Shown here: one piece after another, positions 29,771 through 37,758 of the stretch
Layout of the letters: every line of letters starts with the position of its first letter
Numbering within the stretch: position 1 is the first letter of the stretch
NCBI RefSeq assembly: GCF_013912065.1
Contig: NZ_JACESA010000006.1
Coordinates: forward strand, 62,001 to 126,000
Direction: 5' to 3'
DNA: 64,000 bases
From: Brevundimonas sp.
GTDB lineage: Bacteria; Pseudomonadota; Alphaproteobacteria; Caulobacterales; Caulobacteraceae
Translations under genes and position numbers: made by a program
Notes under the pieces: generated by a model
Seen by the model: the letters and a program-made list of their open reading frames with translations, nothing else
Database searches by the model: none
Told to the model about the DNA's origin: nothing

Positions 29771-30423
29771 CAGACCATCTCGAAGGACAGGGGCTCCAGG
29801 CCGTCGATGGTCACGACCACCTTGTCGCCGCGAACCAGGGGGCCGACGCCCGACGGGGTGCCGGTGAAGATCAGGTCGCCCGCCTGGAGGGTCCACAGCT
29901 TGCCGGCCTCTTCGATGATCCGGTCGGGGTTCAGGATCATGTCGTCCAGCGTGCTCGACTGTTTCGTCTCACTATTGACGGTCAGGGCGATGGTCCCCGC
30001 CGGCGCCGGAAGATCGCCCAGGGTCAGTGGGCCGCAGGGCGCCGACTGGTCGAACCCCTTGGCCGCATCCCAGGGCCGGCCGGCGGCCTTGGCTTCGGCC
30101 TGAAGATCGCGGCGGGTCAGGTCGCAGCCGGCGGCCCAGCCGATGATCTGGCCGCCCTCGCCGATGGCCGCCACCAGTTCGGCCTCGTAATGCAGGTTCG
30201 ACGTCGCCGACGGATAGGCGGGATTCGCCCCGTCCGAAACCAGGGCGTCGCCGGGCTTGGAGAAGAAGAAGGGAGTCTGCTTGTCCGGATCCCCGCCCAT
30301 CTCGCGCGTATGGGCGGCGTAGTTCTGGCCGACGCAGAGGATGCGACGAACCGGGAAACGCTGGTCGCTGCCCGTGATCGGCAGGGTCGGAACGGGGCGG
30401 GGCGCGAACAACATCGAGGTCAT
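29770..30423 (-). CDS. Fumarylacetoacetate hydrolase family protein
   Basis: 217 residues; the ATG at 30414 is an alternative start. FPVRRILCVGQNYAAHTREMG, PFFFSKPGDALV and HYEAELVAAIGEGG give the family fold with the metal-binding acidic residues, and DLIFTGTPSGVGPL closes the site. It cleaves a fumaryl-acyl C-C bond, probably fumarylacetoacetate or fumarylpyruvate, directly after the maiA reaction. The homogentisate dioxygenase gene is not in the window, so the exact pathway (tyrosine or gentisate) stays open. Confidence 0.9.
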   Translation of the reverse strand: MTSMLFAPRPVPTLPITGSDQRFPVRRILCVGQNYAAHTREMGGDPDKQTPFFFSKPGDALVSDGANPAYPSATSNLHYEAELVAAIGEGGQIIGWAAGCDLTRRDLQAEAKAAGRPWDAAKGFDQSAPCGPLTLGDLPAPAGTIALTVNSETKQSSTLDDMILNPDRIIEEAGKLWTLQAGDLIFTGTPSGVGPLVRGDKVVVTIDGLEPLSFEMV

Positions 30424-30561
30424 GCGTTCAATCTAGTGCGGCGACCGGCGCGTGACGAGACCCGAGCTTCACCGGCAAAATCGGGAACCTCGATCCCGGT
30501 GTGGCGTTCGCAGACGGGGTCCCCTATTCTATAGCCAAGCTTAAAACCCGGAGCGCGCATC

Positions 30562-30906
30562 ATGGCCACCACCAAGGCTCGAGAAGACATCAAGGCCGAT
30601 CTGAAGACCCTCAAGGAGGATCTGAAGACCGGCGCCCGCGAAGAAACCCAGCGCCTGCGTGAAAAGGCCGGCGAGGCCGAGGCCAAGCTCCGCGCCAAGA
30701 GCGAGGAGGTGCGCGAACAGGCGCGCGGCTATTACGACACCGCCCGGGTTCACGGCCGCGAATATTATGACGACGCCGCCGAACGGCTGGATGAGGCCCA
30801 ACGCTATATCGTCGAGCGCGTGCAGGAGCGTCCGCTGCAGTCGACCGCCGTCGCGCTCGGCGTCGGCGTCGTCCTGGGTCTGCTGCTCGCCGGTCGCCGT
30901 CGCTGA
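30562..30906 (+). CDS. DUF883 (ElaB/YqjD-like) membrane-anchored protein
   Basis: 114 residues. A long charged coiled coil with LKTLKEDLKTGAREETQRLREKAGEAEAKL is followed by QERPLQSTAVALGVGVVLGLLL, a C-terminal membrane helix with glycine zipper, and basic GRRR. This is the YqjD/ElaB layout; in E. coli those proteins sit in the inner membrane and bind ribosomes in stationary phase. The stop overlaps the next ATG (TGATG). Confidence 0.88.
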   Translation: MATTKAREDIKADLKTLKEDLKTGAREETQRLREKAGEAEAKLRAKSEEVREQARGYYDTARVHGREYYDDAAERLDEAQRYIVERVQERPLQSTAVALGVGVVLGLLLAGRRR

Positions 30907-31316
30907 TGTTCAAGGGCATAGTCAAACGTATCGTGGCGACCTGCGTGGTCGCCGCGAGCGTCTTTCTGGCCGTGGTCTTCCTCGGCCTGACGCTCTTCTA
31001 TGCGCTCAGCCTGATCACGACCCCGCTGGGCGCTGCCGCCATCACCTTCGGCCTGTTCGCAGTGGTGGCGCTGATTGTCGCACTCGTCTTCCTGAAAGGC
31101 GACGGCGGCGACGACGAGGACGAGGAAGACGAGCCCGAGGGCCTGATCGGCAAGCTGGTGCATATCATCCGTGAACGTCCGGTCATTGGCGCGGTCGGCG
31201 GTCTGGGCGCGGCCTTCCTGTTGCTTCGCAACCCGGCCTTGGCGGCCATCGTCGCCAGCATGGTGGCCGATAGAAAGATGGATGCGAGCGGCTATCGCAG
31301 ACGCCGTCGCCGCTGA
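30906..31316 (+). CDS. Membrane protein of the YqjE/holin-like type
   Basis: 136 residues. Two N-terminal hydrophobic helices (about 8-30 and 40-63) are followed by a run of acidic residues (DGGDDEDEEDEPEG) and a third hydrophobic stretch with IGAVGGLGAAFLLLRNPALAAIV, ending in polyarginine. It is translationally coupled to the DUF883 gene, as yqjE is to yqjD. The exact function is unknown. Confidence 0.75.
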   Translation: MFKGIVKRIVATCVVAASVFLAVVFLGLTLFYALSLITTPLGAAAITFGLFAVVALIVALVFLKGDGGDDEDEEDEPEGLIGKLVHIIRERPVIGAVGGLGAAFLLLRNPALAAIVASMVADRKMDASGYRRRRRR

Positions 31317-31427
31317 CCGATTTCACGTCGCGCCACGGAACGCACCCGATCCGGGAACGTTGATCCACCGACGGGACGAACGGCTGCAAGGCCGCCGTCG
31401 AAACATCAACGCAGGAGAGCTAAACCC

Positions 31428-31607
31428 ATGATTCGCTGGGCAATTATCTTCCTGATCGTGGCCTTGGTCGCAGCCGTTCTCGGCTTCGGCGGCATCGCGA
31501 ACTTCTCGTTCGAGATCGCCAAATTCATCGCCGTGGTCGCCATTATCCTGTTCGTCATCGCCCTCGTGGCGGGCGGACTTCGCGGACGCGGCGCGCCCCG
31601 ACTTTAG
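31428..31607 (+). CDS. DUF1328 small membrane protein (YtjA type)
   Basis: 59 residues, two membrane helices: WAIIFLIVALVAAVLGFGGIA and a second beginning near AKFIAVVAIILFV. This is the DUF1328 signature layout. AGGAG lies ten bases before the ATG. It is 111 bases downstream of the holin-like gene and is followed by a strong terminator, so it closes the small-membrane-protein cluster. Related genes are induced by envelope or osmotic stress in other bacteria. Confidence 0.9.
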   Translation: MIRWAIIFLIVALVAAVLGFGGIANFSFEIAKFIAVVAIILFVIALVAGGLRGRGAPRL

Positions 31608-31633
31608 GGCGGACCGCACGAACACGAGACGAA

Positions 31634-31662
31634 GGGCCGGAACATCAGTTCCGGCCCTTTTT
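31634..31662 (+). terminator. Rho-independent terminator
   Basis: GGGCCGGAAC (31634-31643), loop ATCA, GTTCCGGCCC (31648-31657) then five T residues. It ends the DUF883-to-DUF1328 cluster. Confidence 0.9.
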
Positions 31663-31680
31663 CCATGGCCGAAAAGCCGT

Positions 31681-32532
31681 TCAGAGCGCAGCCTTCTCTA
31701 AGGCGCCGGGTTCGTTCGGCCGGGGGGCTGTGGCGGCCATGCGCGTGTCCTGGCGTCGCGGCAACCGCCAGACCTGATGCGAACTGTAGGACCGTCCGTC
31801 CCAGGCCAGGGCGGTCACGGTTATGGTTCGCGCGTCCCAGTCCACCTGGTTGAAGCCGGGAGGCGATCCCCGCTCCCGGTGCGACAGGGTTCCGCAGCCC
31901 ACGGCATAGGAGCAGCGATCCGCCAGATCGATCGGTAGGGCGAAGGGGACATGGACATGGCCCGTCATGATCAGATCAACCCCGGCCTCGGCGAAGATCA
32001 GCGCCGCCGCCTCGCCGCGTTTGACCTCGCCGGTCATGGGCGTGCCGATCATCTCGACCAGCGGATGGTGACAAGCCAGAATCCGCAAGGCCCCGATCGG
32101 CGCCTGGCGCAGAGCCTCGGCCGCGCGGCGCGTCTGGTCCAGATCGATGACGCCCTTGGACCAGTTCGGCCGCGCCTGCCATCCGCGCGCGGTCACGACG
32201 CCGCGCACCATCACCGTATCGTTGCAGAACTGGCCATCATGCGCCGGAAATCCGGTCGCGGTCTCGAACGCCTTCCACGGTTGAAACACCCGCGCGAAAG
32301 CGTCCCAATAGGGAACGTCGTGATTGCCGACGATGACGAACCGGGGTTCGGGCATGGCCCGCATCCATTCGCCCGCTGCCCTGAACTCGGCCGGATAGCC
32401 CTTCTGGGTGATATCCCCCGTGATCAGGACCAGGTCGTTGGGCGTGGCGTGGGCGTAGTCCAGCGCCGCCGCGACGGCGTCCTTGTGCTCGCACCCGAAA
32501 TGAACGTCGGAGAACTGGAGAATACGTCCCAT
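31681..32532 (-). CDS. Metallophosphoesterase
   Basis: 283 residues from ATG 32532. All calcineurin-type motifs are present: D9-x-H11 in FSDVHFG, GDIT near 39, GNHD near 68, H in ACHHPL near 155 and GHVH near 190. It is a soluble phosphodiesterase or phosphatase of the CpdA/3',5'-cyclic nucleotide-like group; substrate not known. Its start overlaps the stop of the upstream lipid kinase gene (TAATG), so they are translationally coupled, which may hint at lipid or nucleotide signalling. Confidence 0.88.
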   Translation of the reverse strand: MGRILQFSDVHFGCEHKDAVAAALDYAHATPNDLVLITGDITQKGYPAEFRAAGEWMRAMPEPRFVIVGNHDVPYWDAFARVFQPWKAFETATGFPAHDGQFCNDTVMVRGVVTARGWQARPNWSKGVIDLDQTRRAAEALRQAPIGALRILACHHPLVEMIGTPMTGEVKRGEAAALIFAEAGVDLIMTGHVHVPFALPIDLADRCSYAVGCGTLSHRERGSPPGFNQVDWDARTITVTALAWDGRSYSSHQVWRLPRRQDTRMAATAPRPNEPGALEKAAL

Positions 32533-33488
32533 TACACGCTGTCCTCGGCCGCGGGGGGCCGGGGCGCGAGCGCACGGAAGGCCTTGGGAACGAAGCGTAC
32601 GCCAGCTTCCGACTTCAGCAGAAGCGGCTCGCCGTCGATGACCGCCGGAATCCTTGAGCGCGCCCGCACATCGACGCGCTTGGCCGAGCGGGTCGAGACC
32701 GCTGGGTCGTGGCGCCAGTCGCTGAACAGGGCGGTGGCGGCCAGCCGGAAGGCCTGGGCTGCGTCCGCCGGATCCATCGCCGCCGCCTCCAGGCCGGTCG
32801 GCTCCTCCATCGCCTTGGAGATCATCGGACTGATCAGGACCAGGGCCTCGGCCCGACGCTTTTGGCCGCCGTCGAGACTGAATCTCAGCCGACCGGTGAA
32901 GGCCCGTTTCAGGGCCCGCCGACCATAGGTCCAGGCCAGTTTCACCTTGCCGGTCCGCATGGCCTCGCGCGCCGGCGCCCACAGGGCCGGGGATCCCAGG
33001 ATGGCGGCGCAGTAGAAATATTCGCCTGCGACCTCGCCGCCCGATACGGTCTGGGGCTCGCCCTCCTCCAAGGCGCGGCGCAAGGCGAGTTTCCAGTCAC
33101 CCGTGCCGTACAGGGCTTTGGGCAACATGTTCATGGTTCCGCCGGGCAGGGGAGCGATCATCGGCCCGTCGGGTCGGGCTTTCGACGCCACCGACCGCGC
33201 GGTCCCGTCGCCGGCCAGCACGAAGACCACGTCCGGCGCGGCGGCGAAGGCCTCGGCGATGGCGGCATCGTAGTTTCCGCCCTCCAGCACCATAAGCTGC
33301 GTCTCGAGCGTGTACTCGGCCAGTATCGCTTCCGCCTCCGAAACCGCGCGCGGCCCCACGCCGCCCGACAGGGGATTGACCAGCATCACCACCCGTTTCA
33401 GGGCCGTGTGCGGCGTCAGGATACGTGCACCCTGGTCGCGCGGCTCGCCCGCGACGGCTTCGGATTCTGAACTCAAGGTGTCGGCCAT
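32532..33488 (-). CDS. Diacylglycerol kinase-fold lipid kinase
   Basis: 318 residues. The DAGK catalytic domain begins with RVVMLVNPLSGGVGP near 31; the nucleotide loop GGDGT is VLAGDGTAR here, with Ala for the first Gly; PLPGGTMNMLPKAL follows. The rest is the family beta-sandwich. These enzymes phosphorylate diacylglycerol, sphingoid bases or similar lipids. It is upstream of and coupled to the phosphoesterase. Substrate is not readable. Confidence 0.88.
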   Translation of the reverse strand: MADTLSSESEAVAGEPRDQGARILTPHTALKRVVMLVNPLSGGVGPRAVSEAEAILAEYTLETQLMVLEGGNYDAAIAEAFAAAPDVVFVLAGDGTARSVASKARPDGPMIAPLPGGTMNMLPKALYGTGDWKLALRRALEEGEPQTVSGGEVAGEYFYCAAILGSPALWAPAREAMRTGKVKLAWTYGRRALKRAFTGRLRFSLDGGQKRRAEALVLISPMISKAMEEPTGLEAAAMDPADAAQAFRLAATALFSDWRHDPAVSTRSAKRVDVRARSRIPAVIDGEPLLLKSEAGVRFVPKAFRALAPRPPAAEDSV

Positions 33489-33531
33489 GGCCGCCGAACG
33501 TGTCGGCGGCCCGCCCGTTCCCTAAGCGTGG

Positions 33532-33882
33532 CTATTGTTTGAGTTCGTCGCGCGCGGCGGCGGCGCCGGCTTCCAGCGCGTCGCCCGTCTTGCCGGCCGC
33601 CTGCCCCGCCTTGTCCGCGGCGACGTCGGCGGCCTGGGGCGCTCGCCCGGCCAGCTTCTGGGCCTCGGTCCATCCGGCGGTGATCCAGCCGTCCATCATC
33701 CGGCCCGCGCCCTCGACCGACCTTTCCTTGACCGACAGGACCAGGGTCAGGGCGCCGATCAGGGCCAGAAGGGTCACCAGCACATTGATCAGCGGCGCGG
33801 CCGACGGCTTGCGCTTCTTGTTGCGCGCCCAGATCGGACCCTCGGCGCCGATCGCGGCCCGCGTCATCTGTGAAAAACGCAT
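33532..33882 (-). CDS. Single-pass membrane protein of unknown function
   Basis: 116 residues. The ATG at 33882 has GGGGGGAG upstream, so it is preferred over an ATG at 33942. One membrane helix (PLINVLVTLLALIGALTLVLS) is at about 30-50 after a basic N-terminus. The C-terminal half is alanine-rich helix with QAADVAADKAGQAAGKTGDALEAG. No family recognised. It lies behind the lipid kinase gene and may share its promoter region. Confidence 0.7.
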   Translation of the reverse strand: MRFSQMTRAAIGAEGPIWARNKKRKPSAAPLINVLVTLLALIGALTLVLSVKERSVEGAGRMMDGWITAGWTEAQKLAGRAPQAADVAADKAGQAAGKTGDALEAGAAAARDELKQ

Positions 33883-34024
33883 ATTCTCCCCCCACACATT
33901 CTGCGCGGGCCCGGCCCGCATTAACGATCTTAACCCTTCCAACAGAACAGCGATAGACAGGGGAACCGGAGCCGTAAGCCAGCGTTATCACGCACGGGGC
34001 GAACCCAGGACAGAGGATTTCACC

Positions 34025-34366
34025 ATGAACAAGGCCATCATCGCGATCGCCGGCGCCGGGCTTCTGGCTTCGGCCTGCGCGAGCGACCCGTACGGCAACT
34101 CGAACCAGACGGTGCGTCAAGGCGCCATCGGCGCCGGCCTCGGCGCTGTCGCCGGCGCCGTCATCGGCAACAATGTCGGCAGCGGCAACGCCGCGACGGG
34201 CGCCCTGATCGGCGGCGCCCTCGGCGGCGCGGCCGGCGCCATCCGCGGTTCGTCCCAGGACCGCAACAACCAGCAGCGCTACCGCGACAGCCAAGGCCGT
34301 TATTACTACTGCTACGATAACCGCCAGGACGAGTGCTACTGGGACAACGGCCAGCGTCGGTACTGA
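34025..34366 (+). CDS. Glycine-zipper lipoprotein
   Basis: 113 residues. The N-terminus MNKAIIAIAGAGLLASACAS has a lipobox with the cysteine at 18. The glycine-zipper stretch IGAGLGAVAGAVIGNNVG and ALIGGALGGAAGAI follows, then a polar Tyr-rich tail (RYRDSQGRYYYCYDNRQDECYW). Glycine-zipper lipoproteins lie in the outer membrane; a specific function is not known. A related but signal-peptide type protein is at 41352-41786. Confidence 0.85.
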   Translation: MNKAIIAIAGAGLLASACASDPYGNSNQTVRQGAIGAGLGAVAGAVIGNNVGSGNAATGALIGGALGGAAGAIRGSSQDRNNQQRYRDSQGRYYYCYDNRQDECYWDNGQRRY

Positions 34367-34474
34367 GCCGCCGGCGGATCGGGTTTCGGCCCGGACGCGG
34401 ACAGTTTGAGTTTCGGGAGGGCGGTTCGTCAGGCGGGCCGCCCTTTTCGTGTTCAGAACGAAGGGGAGCAGGGC

Positions 34475-34918
34475 ATGGGATATAGGGCGATTTGGGCGTT
34501 GGCGGGCGTTTTGGCGTTGGGCGCGTGCGCCACGCCGATGCGGCGCGAGGCGCTGGTGACGGGCGAGTCGATGTGCGCGCCGGTGCGGTTCGACATCTAT
34601 TTCCGCGAGAACGAGGCGAGGCTGACCGATGCGGCGGGCCAGGCGATCGAGGCGGCGGCCGGGGTGCTGCGGACCTGCGAGGTGCGGCGGATCCAGGTGC
34701 TGGGCCTGGCGGACGCGACCGGAGCCAGCGAGGCGAACCTGACCCTGTCGCAGCGCCGCGCCCGGACCGTGGCCCAAGCCCTGGGCGATGCGGGCCTGCC
34801 GGCGCCGGTGTTCGAGGTGGCGGCGGCCGGCGACGCGGGTGCGACCACGGCGGGCGGGGCGGCCGAACCCCTGCGTCGTCGCACCGAGGTGGTGGTCGAC
34901 GCCCGACCCCGCCGGTGA
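34475..34918 (+). CDS. OmpA-family peptidoglycan-binding lipoprotein
   Basis: 147 residues from ATG 34475 (GGGGAG upstream). Lipobox ALGAC ends at residue 16. The OmpA C-terminal domain is visible: VRFDIYFRENEARLTDAA, IQVLGLADATGASEANLTLSQRRARTVAQAL and the closing RRRTEVVVD. It should bind peptidoglycan from the outer membrane. The usual GHxD reads GLADATG, so the binding pocket is a variant. Confidence 0.85.
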   Translation: MGYRAIWALAGVLALGACATPMRREALVTGESMCAPVRFDIYFRENEARLTDAAGQAIEAAAGVLRTCEVRRIQVLGLADATGASEANLTLSQRRARTVAQALGDAGLPAPVFEVAAAGDAGATTAGGAAEPLRRRTEVVVDARPRR

Positions 34919-34975
34919 CGAACGGATTGACGGCGAGCGCTGACAGGGGCCGCCGCAGCGCCTAGAAGCGGGGCC

Positions 34976-37156
34976 ATGCGCCCGATCGCCTTCCTGTTCG
35001 CCCTTTTGTTCGCCCTCGGCCTGTGGATCGCGCCCCCGGTCACGGCCCAGCCGGTCAGCCGTCCGGCCCAGACCGCCGCCATGGTTCCGGCCGGGCCGCA
35101 GAAGAGCGAGAATATCGAGGCGGAGCTGGTCCCCCTGACGCGCTGGGCCGCCCCCGGCTCGACGGTGGTGGCGGCGGTGCATCAGAAGATCGCGCCCGGC
35201 TGGCACACCTATTGGCGTAATCCGGGCGATTCCGGCGGCCCGACGACCCTGGACTGGCGCCTGCCGCCGGGGGTCGAGGCCGGGGAGGTCGTCTGGCCCC
35301 TGCCGACGCGCCAGCGGCTGATGAGCCTGGTCAACTACGGCTATTCGGGCGAGGTCTATCTGCCCGTGCCGATCGAGATCCCGGCCTCGGCCCGGCCCGG
35401 AACCACCCTGCCCCTGATCGCCGACGCCCTGTTCCTGGTGTGCAGCGACCAGATGTGCGTGCCGGTGCAGATGAGCCTGCGGCTGGACCTGCCGATCCGC
35501 GAGGGAACCCCGCCGCTGGACCCCGATCACGGTCGCGCGCTTCAGACCGTGCTGGAGGCCGCGCCGCGCCCCGCCGGAATCGAGGCGCGCGCCGTGCTGA
35601 AGGACGGCGTCCTGACCCTGTCGGCGGCGGGCGGCCCCCTGGCCGGCGCCGACCCGAGCCAGGCCTATTTCTATCCGTTCGATGGCGGCGTCATCGACCA
35701 TGCGGCCGCCCAGTCGGGCGTGGCCGGGCCGAGCGGGCTGAGCCTGAAACTGACCCCCGGCGCCGATCTGAAAACCGGGGGCCTGACCGGCCCGATTTCC
35801 GGCGTCCTGGCCACCGACGTCGGCGCCTGGGAGATCACGGCCCAGCCCGGTCCGCCTCTGACCGGAACCACAGGCGGCAAGCCCCTGTCCGGCGAGGTCG
35901 AGCCCGTCGCCGCCGGAACCAGCCTGGGCCTGATCCTGCAATCCGTGCTGTTCGCCTTCGTCGGCGGCCTGATCCTGAACCTGATGCCCTGCGTCTTCCC
36001 CATATTGGCGATGAAGGCCGCCGCCCTGGCCGCATCGGCCCATCAGGCCAGGGAGGCGCGCCGCGACGGCCTGCTGTTCCTGGCCGGGGTGCTGTCCAGC
36101 TTCCTGGTCCTGGCCGTCGTCCTGCTGATCCTGCGCGCGGGCGGCGAGGCCATAGGCTGGGGCTTCCAGCTGCAGTCCCCGGCGGTGATCGCGGGCCTGG
36201 CCCTGCTGATGCTGGGGGTCGGACTGAATCTGTCGGGCGTCTTCCATGTCGGGGCGGGGTTGCAGGGCGCAGGCGTCGGCCCCCTGTCGCGACTGCCCGG
36301 CGGCATGGGCGCCTTCTTCACCGGGGTTCTGGCCGTGGTCGTCGCCGCCCCCTGCACCGCCCCCTTCATGGCCGCCGCCCTGGGCGCGGCCCTGCTGGCG
36401 CCATGGCCTGCGGCCCTGGCGATTTTCCTGATGCTGGGCCTGGGTCTGGCCCTGCCCTATGTCGCCGTCAGCCTGTCGCCCGGCCTTCTGAGGCGGTTTC
36501 CCCGGCCTGGACCGTGGATGGAACGGCTGAAGGGCTTGCTGGCCTTTCCCATGTATGGGGCGGCGCTGTGGCTGGTCTGGGTGTTCTCGCGCCAGACCGG
36601 CACCGACGGCCTGGCCTTGCTGATGGCGGCCGCGCTGACGACCGCCTTCGGCCTGTGGCTGTTCGGCCTGACCCAAGCCCAGCGCGGCCTGGGCAGGCCC
36701 GCCCGCCTGTCCAGCATCGCCGCACTGATCGTTCTGGCCGCCGCCCTGGCCCTGGCGGTCGTCGCGGGCCGCGCCCCCGTCGTGGAGGCGAGCGCGTCCG
36801 CCCAGACCGGTCCCCTCGCCTCGGCCCCCTGGTCAGGCGAGGCCGTCCGCGCCACCCAGGACCAGGGTCGGCCCGTCCTGGTCAATTTCACCGCCGACTG
36901 GTGCGTCACCTGCAAGATCAACGAGCGCGCGGCCCTGTCCTCGCCCCGCGTCGCCGAAGCGTTGAAGACGGCGAACGCCGTCTATCTGGTCGCAGACTGG
37001 ACCCGGCGCGACGACGCCATCACCCGCGAGCTGGAACGGCGCGGCCGCTCGGGCGTGCCCCTGTATCTGCTGTATCCGGCGAACGGCGGCGAACCCCGCA
37101 TCCTGCCGCAACTGTTGACCGAGGGCGTGGTGGTCGAGGCGTTGAAGGCGGGGTGA
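34976..37156 (+). CDS. Thiol:disulfide interchange protein, DsbD/ScsB family
   Basis: 726 residues. A signal peptide is followed by a periplasmic N-terminal domain with CSDQMCVP (about 160), then eight membrane helices with the two transmembrane cysteine motifs MPCVFPI (C338) and APCTAPF (about C460), and a C-terminal thioredoxin domain with WCVTC at 642-646. Electrons pass from cytoplasmic thioredoxin to periplasmic targets. The long N-terminal domain favours ScsB over E. coli-type DsbD. No scs partner genes are adjacent. Confidence 0.92.
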   Translation: MRPIAFLFALLFALGLWIAPPVTAQPVSRPAQTAAMVPAGPQKSENIEAELVPLTRWAAPGSTVVAAVHQKIAPGWHTYWRNPGDSGGPTTLDWRLPPGVEAGEVVWPLPTRQRLMSLVNYGYSGEVYLPVPIEIPASARPGTTLPLIADALFLVCSDQMCVPVQMSLRLDLPIREGTPPLDPDHGRALQTVLEAAPRPAGIEARAVLKDGVLTLSAAGGPLAGADPSQAYFYPFDGGVIDHAAAQSGVAGPSGLSLKLTPGADLKTGGLTGPISGVLATDVGAWEITAQPGPPLTGTTGGKPLSGEVEPVAAGTSLGLILQSVLFAFVGGLILNLMPCVFPILAMKAAALAASAHQAREARRDGLLFLAGVLSSFLVLAVVLLILRAGGEAIGWGFQLQSPAVIAGLALLMLGVGLNLSGVFHVGAGLQGAGVGPLSRLPGGMGAFFTGVLAVVVAAPCTAPFMAAALGAALLAPWPAALAIFLMLGLGLALPYVAVSLSPGLLRRFPRPGPWMERLKGLLAFPMYGAALWLVWVFSRQTGTDGLALLMAAALTTAFGLWLFGLTQAQRGLGRPARLSSIAALIVLAAALALAVVAGRAPVVEASASAQTGPLASAPWSGEAVRATQDQGRPVLVNFTADWCVTCKINERAALSSPRVAEALKTANAVYLVADWTRRDDAITRELERRGRSGVPLYLLYPANGGEPRILPQLLTEGVVVEALKAG

Positions 37157-37172
37157 GGTTCGCCCCCGGCGC

Positions 37173-37649
37173 CTAGACCTCGGGCGCCGGCGGGGCGGTG
37201 ATGACCTCGACATTGTCGTTCAGCAGATAGGACAGTTCTGACAGGGCCGTGGCGCGTTCGGCCGGGGTGGTCGCGGCCTGGACGGCCTCGATCTTTTTCG
37301 GGATGTCCTCGGAAATGCCGCGCAGGATGCATTTCAGGTCGCCGTCGGTGCCGCGCTGTTTCAGAATCAGGTGGCCCTGCATGTCCAGCGCCGCCAGTTC
37401 GGCCGCCTGGGCCTTGAAGCCGGCGAAGGCCTGGCCGGTGAAGAAGGCCGCGTCCTCGGCCGCCTTTGACGCCGCCCAACCGTCGACCATGGTCTTCAGC
37501 GCGCCGGACCGGGCCACGATGTCCGAAAACAGGGGCTCGCCGGCGACCGACACGGGGGCGCCGACCGCCGCGGGGGGCGTTTCGGCCGCCAGGGCGACGG
37601 CGGGATTGGACATCGACAGGGCGATCGTGAGAGCAAGGCCGCAGGACAT
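37173..37649 (-). CDS. Periplasmic protein of unknown function
   Basis: 158 residues. A signal peptide ends near VALAAETPP (about 22). The mature protein is helical with two cysteine-poor segments and contains LKCILRGISEDIPKKIEAVQAATTPAERATALSELSYLLND. I recognise no family. It sits between the convergent DsbD/ScsB gene and divergent pgi. Confidence 0.65.
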   Translation of the reverse strand: MSCGLALTIALSMSNPAVALAAETPPAAVGAPVSVAGEPLFSDIVARSGALKTMVDGWAASKAAEDAAFFTGQAFAGFKAQAAELAALDMQGHLILKQRGTDGDLKCILRGISEDIPKKIEAVQAATTPAERATALSELSYLLNDNVEVITAPPAPEV

Positions 37650-37758
37650 GGGGTACCTCTGGGGGTGACTTCCTGTTTCAGCGTCGGCTAGGACGTTGGA
37701 CCGGCATACGCCCCAGCCGTAAACGAGTGTTTACCATCTCTCTCCCCAGAGGACGCCA

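Noticed and set aside
33473-36676. A 1067-codon minus-strand open frame
   Set aside because: It is antisense to the glycine-zipper, OmpA and DsbD/ScsB genes and is rich in Gln/Arg/Gly as GC-driven shadows are.
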